Below, in pieces: positions 36,105 through 43,473 of a DNA stretch of 64,000 nt (position 1 is the first letter of the stretch; every line of letters begins with the position of its first letter). Position numbers and translations under genes: made by a program. Under the pieces are notes generated by a model, which was not told the origin of the DNA, did not search any database, and saw only the letters and a program-made list of their open reading frames with translations. Source of the DNA: Alistipes sp. (GTDB taxonomy: Bacteria > Bacteroidota > Bacteroidia > Bacteroidales > Rikenellaceae). The DNA lies in assembly GCF_020026455.1 (NCBI RefSeq), contig NZ_JAHHQJ010000009.1:37317-101316 (forward strand), written 5' to 3'.

Positions 36105-36545
36105 CTATTTGAAGGTTTTGATGACGTGGCGAACGATGCCCCAGATCTGGAAGTCGTTGGCGGCATCCACGCGAATCGGTTGATATTTCGGATTCGAGGG
36201 CATCAGCCAGGCGCAACCCTTTTCGAGCCGCACGCGCTTGACCGTGAATTCGCCGTCAACGTAGCAGACGGCGATGCAGCCGTCACAAGGGGCCACCGAA
36301 CGATCGACGACGAGCAGGTCGCCGTCGCCGATGCCATCGCCGGCCATGCTGTCGCCCGAGACCCGCACGAAGAAGGTCGAGGCCGGGTTGTGGACCAGTT
36401 CGCGGTTCAGGTCGAGCGGAGAATCGAGAAAGTCGTCGGCCGGCGACGGGAACCCCGCCTTGACATCTCCCCCGGCAACAGGGAGTTCCTGACGGGTCGT
36501 AAGGTCCGGCGCATGAAATGTCAACTGGTCTTTCGTCTTTTCCAT
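36105..36545 (-). CDS. umuD: UmuD-like S24 peptidase
   Basis: The protein has 146 residues, about the size of UmuD and without an HTH domain. The self-cleavage site is seen as VKAGFPSPADDF (Ala-Gly), the catalytic Ser in VSGDSMAGDG, and the Lys in FTVKRVRLEKG. After RecA-stimulated cleavage it activates UmuC. The start at 36545 (MEKTKDQLTFHAPD) is chosen because a 45-codon upstream extension is hydrophobic and unlike UmuD. It overlaps the umuC ribosome-binding region (7-base gap). Confidence 0.9.
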   Translation of the reverse strand: MEKTKDQLTFHAPDLTTRQELPVAGGDVKAGFPSPADDFLDSPLDLNRELVHNPASTFFVRVSGDSMAGDGIGDGDLLVVDRSVAPCDGCIAVCYVDGEFTVKRVRLEKGCAWLMPSNPKYQPIRVDAANDFQIWGIVRHVIKTFK

Positions 36546-36680
36546 GTTCCAATAACGCAAATCAAGGTTTGAAAGTACGAAAAAAAGATCATTTTGCATT
36601 TTTTCAACATAAAAAAAGGGCAAAATACCGATTGCTGAAAAGTCAATAAGGTTCGCCAAAATAATGAACATTTCCGGCAA

Positions 36681-36810
36681 GCCTCTGAATCTCGTCTCTT
36701 TGCGTGATGTTTATTTCAGGTCCGGCACCAAACAATGTAGAATCCATGATTAATGAAATTCTGCACAAGATTGAAACTCCAGATCATTTCCGAAACCTAG
36801 GCAAAAGACA
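36681..36810. other. Gene-poor gap upstream of umuDC
   Basis: A short plus-strand frame starts at ATG 36746 (MINEILHKIETPDHFRNLGK) and then runs into the terminator repeat. It could be the beginning of a gene whose rest was lost when the 113-bp repeat was copied in. No family is recognised. Confidence 0.3.
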
Positions 36811-36917
36811 AGGAGCAACGGGCAGCCCGTTGCTCCTGTTTTTTCAGCCCAACGTCTCCAGTTGCCGAATCTCCTCTTCGGAGAGAAAATTACGGAGGTA
36901 TTTCCCGTCGGTATAAA
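36805..36917. repeat. 113-bp direct repeat, right copy
   Basis: Matches 34687-34799 at a constant offset of 2118 bases, about 96% identical. It covers a terminator and the 3' end of the intact DUF2958 gene. Confidence 0.9.
36811..36844 (+). terminator. Terminator inside the right repeat copy
   Basis: AGGAGCAACGGG/CCCGTTGCTCCT stem with loop CAG, then G and T6. It points along the plus strand, where no complete gene precedes it. Confidence 0.75.
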
Positions 36918-37185
36918 GGTCGCGTTCGACGCCTAATCCAAAGGGCAGTCGCAACGACTCCAGCTCCGAGAGGAGCAGATAGCCCCACTCCCACTCGAAA
37001 ATGTGGCAATAACCGTAGAGGCGCCAGTCGTCGCCTTCGCGCTCGGCCTCGGTGATGAGCCACGTCCCGCTGCCGCAGGGGTTGAAGTATTTGACAAGAA
37101 CTTCGGCATGAAGCCCTTTTCCGTCCTGGGACCCGATGGGATGGGCCTCGAATTGGGAGATGATCTCCTCGGTCAACAGTTTCAT
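36844..37185 (-). CDS. DUF2958 family protein
   Basis: The protein has 113 residues. MKLLTEEIISQFEAHPIGSQ at the start, VKYFNPCGSGTWLITEAERE in the middle and GYLLLSELESLRLPFGLGVE then RDLYTDGKYLRNFL match the DUF2958 pattern common on plasmids and ICEs of Bacteroidetes and Proteobacteria. Function unknown. Its 3' end is duplicated on the other side of umuDC. Confidence 0.85.
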   Translation of the reverse strand: MKLLTEEIISQFEAHPIGSQDGKGLHAEVLVKYFNPCGSGTWLITEAEREGDDWRLYGYCHIFEWEWGYLLLSELESLRLPFGLGVERDLYTDGKYLRNFLSEEEIRQLETLG

Positions 37186-37583
37186 AATGGTAAGATTTTA
37201 GAAACTGCCCGGAACGCCCGGACAGCAAAAGAGACAAAGCCACCCTGCGCAAACGAGGACAAGAGCAGTTCTCTTGGCATCTTTGCACAGGGTGGCTATC
37301 TTGCTGGACCGGGCGGCGGTGGTGAGGTCTCTTATTTAGTTGCCCCTTAAAAAGTCCATTTTTGCGAGATATACCTCAGACTCATGAGTGGTTTTCATCA
37401 TCCTCGTTATTCACACGAATGCTTTTCTGAAAGAGAAGTTCAATTCCCGCTTCACCGATACGTTTGCGGGAATGAACCGGTTCTGAAGAGGCACACGGCA
37501 TAGACGGAGTGAACTCCTGCATATTCTTTTATTTTGTAGATAGAAGTTTTATGCTGTTGTTAATCCGTTCCATAAATGAGAAT
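37186..37583. other. Gene-free gap with an IS remnant
   Basis: The left part (37230-37320) holds a GCCACCCTGC...CAGGGTGGC inverted repeat, possibly in the leader of the DUF2958 gene. The rest (37336-37522) is the IS remnant listed separately. The last 60 bases are AT-rich. No gene is seen. Confidence 0.6.
37336..37522 (-). mobile_element. Internally deleted remnant of the IS5-like element seen at 49132
   Basis: It joins three pieces of the larger copy: the end TTAGTTGCCCCTTAAAAAG.. (like 49132-49167), a short middle piece with CCTCAG-CTCATGA (like 49666-49684) and a stretch of about 135 bases like 49873-50007. Within the shared parts few bases differ. Everything between has been lost, so no transposase can be made. 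Confidence 0.75.
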
Positions 37584-38672
37584 TTAGCTGTTTAAATCGT
37601 TCGTTTTCAATTCCCAAAAACCGTTCCTTTTGCCATTTTTGCGTTCTATGATGCCTTTTTCGGTCAAATTTACGGTAATGGTCTTAACTGTTCTCTCGGA
37701 TTTGCCTATATGCGCTGCAATTTCTTTTTGCGTAGCTTTAGGCTGTTCTCGCAAGAAGTTCAGCACGGCAATTTCTTCCAAAGTGCAATCCAAAGTGCAA
37801 ATATTGCACTTTAGAAAGGTTTCTTTTGCCGTGTCTGCACTTTGGATACCTTGCGCAGAAGATTCTTGCACAAGCATTGCCCGGTTCTTCAGTTCGTTGT
37901 GTTCGGAAAGAATAAGGTTTCTAAAGAACGCTTCGATATATTCGGTGGTAGCGAAAATTCCCTTACTCAAGTTGTTATAATTTGCTCGAACCAAAGCGTT
38001 ACGGAAATACCAAGAATGATTGGCAAACGCCTCATTGCTGATGTCGAAGCCAAACGTGCGCAGGTATTTAATTGTAAACACTGCCGTGGTACGGGTATTC
38101 CCCTCACCGAAAGCGTGAATCTGCCAAACCCCGGAAATAAACCTGGCGACGTGAGTGACAGCATCGTTGATGTTCAAATCCTTATAGCTGAAATTCTTCT
38201 CCTGCATGAAATCGTAATCGAGCGTTTCCCGTATGCTGTCAGCACTGGCATAAAGCACGGTTTCACCTTTCAGTACCCATTCCTTTTTGGTGATATTATA
38301 ATCTCTGATCCTTCCTGCAAATTTATAGATGCCTTGGAATAGGCGGCGATGAATAGTAATATACTCAACCGGCGAAAAAGAGAATGTCTTCTCCGATAAT
38401 ATCTCGGCAATACGAGCTGAAACCTTATCGGCTTCTTCCGTTCTGTCTTCAATGCCTGCACTAACGGTCTTTGATTGATAATAACGATCTATAAGCTGTT
38501 TGGCTTCTTCAATAGTTATATCGCCCTCAATATGCTGGCGTGCCGTTTGTATCAGATACTCTGAAGGCTTCAAATCGTCCACTGCCTGCAATCCGATGGC
38601 TGTTTGCCAAGCATAGCCTTTTTCTCTTTTCTGAGGCTCTCCCTGTCTTATATATTCTTCAAAGTCATTCAT
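37584..38672 (-). CDS. Fic-domain protein with C-terminal winged helix
   Basis: The protein has 362 residues: a Fic N-terminal region, the Fic domain with the active motif HAFGEGNTRTTAVF near 205 (compare HPFxxGNGR), and a winged-helix end (ATQKEIAAHIGKSERTVKTI). Fic enzymes usually attach AMP to a target protein. An inhibitory-helix-like stretch, VSAGIEDRTEEAD near 75, resembles the class II (S/T)xxxE(G/N) motif. The start at 38672 is chosen because the earlier frame adds 9 hydrophobic residues. It sits in a low-GC region between two IS remnants, next to a defence operon. Confidence 0.85.
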   Translation of the reverse strand: MNDFEEYIRQGEPQKREKGYAWQTAIGLQAVDDLKPSEYLIQTARQHIEGDITIEEAKQLIDRYYQSKTVSAGIEDRTEEADKVSARIAEILSEKTFSFSPVEYITIHRRLFQGIYKFAGRIRDYNITKKEWVLKGETVLYASADSIRETLDYDFMQEKNFSYKDLNINDAVTHVARFISGVWQIHAFGEGNTRTTAVFTIKYLRTFGFDISNEAFANHSWYFRNALVRANYNNLSKGIFATTEYIEAFFRNLILSEHNELKNRAMLVQESSAQGIQSADTAKETFLKCNICTLDCTLEEIAVLNFLREQPKATQKEIAAHIGKSERTVKTITVNLTEKGIIERKNGKRNGFWELKTNDLNS

Positions 38673-38712
38673 AATATATAAATATAGCAGTTTAACCACA
38701 AATAATCGTAGC

Positions 38713-39068
38713 CTATTGTACTTCGTTTACGTATTTTTCAATTTCACGATTCCACTTTATTGCAACCATGCCGTTCTTTATCTCTGGATAGAAATAGATT
38801 GAATCTTTCTGAGGAAAAAGGTGTTGTGCATCTATTGAATAGATGCGTATCCTTTTACCATCATTGATATTCACTGTCAAGATGTTAAAATCAGAGCTAT
38901 TTCTTTTATTTAAACCTTGATATTATTTCTTTGGGTGGAATAACGAATAATTCTCTTCTCATCAAACTATTGATATTTAAGTTCTTTAGTCCATTAGAAC
39001 CATTTTTCACATATAAAAAATGCAATTACTGACAATAAAATAATATATAGAATCTTATCGTTTTTCAT
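38713..39068 (-). pseudogene. Frameshifted gene for a small membrane-anchored protein
   Basis: Three minus-strand frames join into one sensible protein: MKNDKILYIILLSVIAFFIC (a membrane helix), then NGSNGLKNLNINSLMRREL in the next frame, then NILTVNINDGKRIRIYSIDA and PEIKNGMVAIKWNREIEKYV in the third. One-base slips near 39000 and near 38925 would be needed to read it through. No family is recognised. It is probably dead. Confidence 0.45.
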
Positions 39069-39214
39069 TGTATAATTTATTTAAATAGTTCGTTCCTGCA
39101 TTTATAATTTTTCACCCTTCCAATTGCGTATTTCGCTCGATAGCCACCCAGGGATTTCAGTCATAACCACCCACTAAGATTCCCTGTCTCTATGGATATA
39201 TGGCAAAGATATAT

Positions 39215-39635
39215 CTATTTTCTCAGACTCACACCGTTGAGTTCTATTCTATAGGCAGATTTAACGACTCAGTCAAGTACGGCATCTGCTATTGTCGGAT
39301 TCTTTGCAAGTATATCATACCAGTTCTTAACAGGAAGTTGATTGGCTATGATTGTTGACTTTCTCTCATGTCTGTCTTCTATAAGCTCCATAAAGTCAAG
39401 CAACTGTTCCCCGTCAAGTATCTCCATTCTGAAGTCATCGATAGCGAGTAGGTCTAGTGTAGCCATCTTGTCAAAGAACTTGGCTGCCTTGGATTCTATT
39501 CTCTCCATATACATATCTTCCAGGAGTTTCTGCATATTAGCATATCTGACTTTGCATCCGGCGAAGCAAGCCTGATATACCAAAGCAAAAGCGATGAAGC
39601 TTTTCCCGACTTCGTCAGAGCCTTAAATCAAATAC
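39215..39635 (-). pseudogene. IS21-type IstB ATPase fragment
   Basis: The reading is YQACFAGCKVRYANMQKLLE, LLAIDDFRMEILDGEQLLDF and ELIEDRHERKSTIIANQLPV, ending TIADAVLD-stop-VVKSAYRIELNGV. IstB is the helper ATPase of IS21 elements. The 5' part is missing; a stop stands before the damaged P-loop GSDEVGKS, and an Arg codon has become TGA near the end. No IstA or terminal repeats are seen nearby. Confidence 0.8.
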
Positions 39636-39684
39636 TCTGAATGAAATGACTATTAGTCGTTTGAAGGAATATTTACAGTTCCGA

Positions 39685-40101
39685 TCATTTACGGATATCT
39701 ACTGATAACCGTTCTATCAAACCTGCCAAATCCTTCCCGTGCCTGATCTTGCATTCCCAAACGATGATTACCCTCCAACCAGCTTCTTCAAGTTCGCGTT
39801 TTACGACTGCATCCCGTTCCCGGTTGCCTGATATCTTGTTAACCCAAAATTCCGTATTGCTCCTGGGGGTGTAGGCATATTTGCAGCCGGGATGTCCGTG
39901 CCAGAAACATCCATGAACGAAAAAGACCGTCTTGTATCGAGGCAGAACGATGTCCGGTTTCCCGGGAAGAGCCTTGACATTGACACGATAGCGAAATCCG
40001 CGGGCAAAAAGGGCCTTGCGAAGCGCAACTTCCGGCTTCGTACCCTTGCTCCTGATTCGGGACATGACCTCCGATCTTTTTTCGCTGCTCCAGATATCCA
40101 T
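39685..40101 (-). CDS. vsr: Very short patch repair endonuclease
   Basis: This protein of 138 residues matches the Vsr family: MDIWSSEKRSEVMSRIRSKG at the start, KPDIVLPRYKTVFFVHGCFW (catalytic Asp and His) and NTEFWVNKISGNRERD. It nicks next to a T in T:G mismatches that arise when 5-methylcytosine loses its amino group. It is the last gene of the defence operon and fits the C5 methylase at the other end. ATG 40101 is favoured over a TTG four codons upstream; it lies 9 bases before the AIPR stop. Confidence 0.93.
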   Translation of the reverse strand: MDIWSSEKRSEVMSRIRSKGTKPEVALRKALFARGFRYRVNVKALPGKPDIVLPRYKTVFFVHGCFWHGHPGCKYAYTPRSNTEFWVNKISGNRERDAVVKRELEEAGWRVIIVWECKIRHGKDLAGLIERLSVDIRK

Positions 40102-40109
40102 GGCACTCG

Positions 40110-42470
40110 TCAATTGGGGAATCCTGCCTTTTTAAGCTTTTGCAGGTTGAAGTAGAAGGCGTATTTCATTCTGTCTGTCAGCGGCTTTATTCCATCGACG
40201 ACATCTTTCATGGCTTTCCATTTCCAGTCTTCAAGAATCCGTCGACGTTTGTCCCATTCTACCATGGCCTGTATCAGTACCAATGTAATCTCGTCTTGAC
40301 CGTTTACTGGAGAAATGGTATCGGAGGTCTCGGCTGCTTTTGCACGATCCTGCTCGGCCAGACTGTCGGCTTCCTCAAGAAGTTCCGGATTGTGTTGCCA
40401 GACATTCTCGTAAATCAGATATCCTCTGGAGATGTCGCTGTCGTTCAGCTTGCGGTTATTTTTGATTTTATATGCGATATCGCTGGCCAGGGAGGTCAGG
40501 ATCGGCTGCAGCATCCCCGTGTCGCGCCCCCACGTCTCTATCTTTTTCCAAAGAGAGAACGGGATTGCCCGTATGATACCCTCCTTGTGCCGTCTGTCCG
40601 ACTCTTCATCGCCAACATCGCTTTTGTGCTTGCGTTTGGGGGGATTCTTCTCATCAATGAAATCCTGACAAATCTCATTGAGATTGTAAGCCCATTCATT
40701 TGAGCGGACTTTTAACCAGCACTCTTCCTTTTTGGCCCATTCGATATAGTGCGAGACGGGAGACTCTTTGAGAATAAATTCGTTGACCTGCTTCATCAGA
40801 TTGTATATGAAATCCGACAAGGCTGACGATATCGACTGGTTTTTCCAGATTCGATACAAATCCAGTCGTCCCTCAGTAATGATATTCAGAAGAGACAATG
40901 TATACGGAACGACAACCTGTTTCAATTCACCGATATGATCTCCCGTAAGTTTGGTTCCGTATCGTTTGTCGGCAGCCTTGAAGAGAATGGCCTTGGCGAT
41001 CATGTCTTCAAACCATGCAACGTCGATATGTTTGACGTCCGGGAGATTGTAGTTTATGAAACGGGCATAGTTCTTTTCATTTCCTCGTACTACGATGTGA
41101 GGTCCGATAGCCAGATTTCTGCCATTGTACGTTTCCTGCCAGGCATTAACATATTTGGCAAGTTCTACTTTCATAACGACCTGCTTCTTCGGGTATTTCA
41201 AATCAAAGGCCTTTTGCCGTGATTTCGTGAATCCTTCCTTGGCCCGCAGGGTCTTGTATTGTCCGCGAGCACGCTCAAAGAACCAAGCCGTCTGCAAATT
41301 GTTGGTCGGAGTCGCGGGTGCAAATATGTATCTTGAGATGCGCTCGATTTCTACAAGAGCCGGATTGTTGGCCGAGAAGTCGGCATCATTGACCTTGTTC
41401 TGAGTATTGGCATAGCGTGATATGCGTGAAACAATTTCCGCGTATTGATCCTTGTCCTTGATGACGGACAACTTTACCTGAACAAGAATATCTGAAATGT
41501 CGGCCTTATCCTTCTTGGCCGTATTGTAGATGGAGGCCGTAGTCTGACCACCATTTACAATCTGGAGATTGCTGATATGTCTGATGAAATGCCTTGTCTC
41601 ATCCAGTTCGATGTGATCGGCTGTTGCAGCGATACCGTTGTTGTAGGCCAGGAACATGTGAGGTTCACTCTTGATGGTTTCCCTTATGCCCTTGTTGATC
41701 TTTCCCGTGAACTGAAGAAACGAACGCACGTTCTGTTCCAGCAGACGGGATCCGTAACATTCATAAAGTTTTGCCAGACATTCTCCGGATATAATGGCAA
41801 CGTATGCTTCGTAATCGGGATTGCTCAGATTTGCGGCAAGGCATGGAATTTCATATTTGTGTCCGTCAAGATTCTCAAAATCCAGTTCTATGGGAACTCC
41901 GGCCTGTTCGGAAATCTTGTAAAGATACTCCACGTCTATAACCTTGTAGTAGATATTGTATCCGCAGATGACCTGGCTGGCTGGCAGTTCACCCTTGTAT
42001 GTGCCGTTTGTCAGGATGAAGGCATTTACGCGAATCAGATTGTCTCGCAATTCGGCATAGTTGGCCAGCGTATTGGCGAATTCAAAGATCTCGGAAGATT
42101 CTGCAATCTCATTGACATAATCGTTGTATACCGCCCGTCGGAAAAAGTTAGTAATCATCTTTGAAGCCGTATCAACCTCGTTCTTGGGAATCGTACGGAT
42201 CTCCGAGGTGTTGGCATAAAGGGTGATGAACAGATCCACGGTTTCGTAGTTGTCCGAGATCGCATATCCGTTTATCTTGTGCTGACCCTTTTTCTTCAAA
42301 TCGCGTTCGTCATAGGCAACCGATACATTCTCCGTTTCGGCTGCATCGGACAGCATGTCCAGACAGATTCGGGTAAATATCTGTTCCTGGGTATTTCCAT
42401 CTTCATCACCCGACTGCATGGCGACAACGTCCTGCATAAGGGATTGGTAGAATTTTTCAATCTCTTTCAT
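40110..42470 (-). CDS. AIPR-family protein (abortive phage resistance type)
   Basis: This protein of 786 residues has an AIPR-like core (about 250-520): LQIVNGGQTTASIYNTA near 315, VQVKLSVIKDKDQYAEIVSRI then SRYANTQNKVNDADF near 365. The family is linked to phage resistance and some members cut nucleic acid; no nuclease motif is clear here. Its ATG lies inside the PD-(D/E)XK gene end, and the vsr gene follows. It is one of five coupled genes with dcm, so a role as effector or structural part of the restriction complex is likely (inference). Confidence 0.85.
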   Translation of the reverse strand: MKEIEKFYQSLMQDVVAMQSGDEDGNTQEQIFTRICLDMLSDAAETENVSVAYDERDLKKKGQHKINGYAISDNYETVDLFITLYANTSEIRTIPKNEVDTASKMITNFFRRAVYNDYVNEIAESSEIFEFANTLANYAELRDNLIRVNAFILTNGTYKGELPASQVICGYNIYYKVIDVEYLYKISEQAGVPIELDFENLDGHKYEIPCLAANLSNPDYEAYVAIISGECLAKLYECYGSRLLEQNVRSFLQFTGKINKGIRETIKSEPHMFLAYNNGIAATADHIELDETRHFIRHISNLQIVNGGQTTASIYNTAKKDKADISDILVQVKLSVIKDKDQYAEIVSRISRYANTQNKVNDADFSANNPALVEIERISRYIFAPATPTNNLQTAWFFERARGQYKTLRAKEGFTKSRQKAFDLKYPKKQVVMKVELAKYVNAWQETYNGRNLAIGPHIVVRGNEKNYARFINYNLPDVKHIDVAWFEDMIAKAILFKAADKRYGTKLTGDHIGELKQVVVPYTLSLLNIITEGRLDLYRIWKNQSISSALSDFIYNLMKQVNEFILKESPVSHYIEWAKKEECWLKVRSNEWAYNLNEICQDFIDEKNPPKRKHKSDVGDEESDRRHKEGIIRAIPFSLWKKIETWGRDTGMLQPILTSLASDIAYKIKNNRKLNDSDISRGYLIYENVWQHNPELLEEADSLAEQDRAKAAETSDTISPVNGQDEITLVLIQAMVEWDKRRRILEDWKWKAMKDVVDGIKPLTDRMKYAFYFNLQKLKKAGFPN

Positions 42471-43473
42471 GATCAACTGTCGATTTGAAGAGTTCCGTGT
42501 CAGTTACTGCGTATTCTTCGCAGGCCGACGTGTTGATGGTGTATGTGATGTTGCTGACTCCATTGCGCAGATCCCGTTCCATGATACGGGGAAAATCCCC
42601 CGATATGCGATAGGCCTGCTCCCTGCGAATCTTATAGCAGCGATCCTGATACATGGGCGCGTGTTCATCGAAATATCCCGCATGAGTCAGCCCGGTATTG
42701 AACCGGTGCAGCGCAATCGTGTCAGTCACCAAAGCTTTTCGCAGGTCTTCGATTGCCCGGTTCAGAGTCTGACCGTTTTTCCGGGATACTTCTACGGAAA
42801 GATGATACAAGAAAAGCCCGTCAAGCAATGCATCATCCAGTTGGCGTTCCCCGTTTATCGTAAGTCGATCCGAACCGTTGGTCGCGGTTGTCTTTACCTC
42901 GATGGCCCAGTCCTCACCCTGAAAGTCTCTCATGGCCTTGTCGCAACCGACCCAATATCCGACCGTTTCCGTCATGTCGGAGGTATTTCGACGTATCATG
43001 CGAGACAACAGATGAAGCTCTCCATACAAACCTTGTTGTTCGGCCGGAGAAAGCCCGGCCGCAAGTCCTCGATCGAAAAGAGTTCTCCACTTTTCAAGCT
43101 GATTCAGGACAATCCGAAGTGCGGATTTTTCGGAGAATTCACGGGTTATGGCACTTGTCAAATCCGAGCATAGGGTGGCGAACACGCCGAGACAGTCCGT
43201 GTGATGCAGCTGTATCAGCAACAAGTTTCTGTGCTCGAAACTCGTGTCCGGCATTTGCAGGATTCCAAGTTCCTTCAAACTTTTGAACCGGTCAACCGGA
43301 ATGGTCAGGCTACTGTCATATGAGAAAGCGATACCGTACAGGTTGTCCGGATATCGGTATGTGCCGTATACGTACAAGGGAGACTCAACCGGAATTCTGC
43401 GTTTGGTGAGTCCGGCTTCCTCTGCCGAGGCCAGATCGTTCCATATGTCCGTTATCGAGTTACTGTTCATCAT
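42457..43473 (-). CDS. PD-(D/E)XK motif nuclease (DUF4420 type)
   Basis: The protein has 338 residues. The nuclease core lies at about 150-210: GLYGELHLLSRMIRR, WVGCDKAMRDFQGEDWAIEV then KTT, giving the Asp ... Glu-x-Lys triad. DUF4420/PD-(D/E)XK motif proteins sit next to Z1 and AIPR genes in known restriction clusters. The start at 43473 overlaps the Z1 gene stop by 14 bases. It is the most likely cutting subunit of the system, though this has not been shown for this family here. Confidence 0.85.
   Translation of the reverse strand: MMNSNSITDIWNDLASAEEAGLTKRRIPVESPLYVYGTYRYPDNLYGIAFSYDSSLTIPVDRFKSLKELGILQMPDTSFEHRNLLLIQLHHTDCLGVFATLCSDLTSAITREFSEKSALRIVLNQLEKWRTLFDRGLAAGLSPAEQQGLYGELHLLSRMIRRNTSDMTETVGYWVGCDKAMRDFQGEDWAIEVKTTATNGSDRLTINGERQLDDALLDGLFLYHLSVEVSRKNGQTLNRAIEDLRKALVTDTIALHRFNTGLTHAGYFDEHAPMYQDRCYKIRREQAYRISGDFPRIMERDLRNGVSNITYTINTSACEEYAVTDTELFKSTVDHERD

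Noticed and set aside
37584..38672. Doc-type toxin-antitoxin pair
   Set aside because: The protein is a long Fic with winged helix, and no antitoxin-sized gene adjoins it.
39215..39635. Intact IS21 element
   Set aside because: Only part of IstB remains, with stops and no IstA or end repeats.
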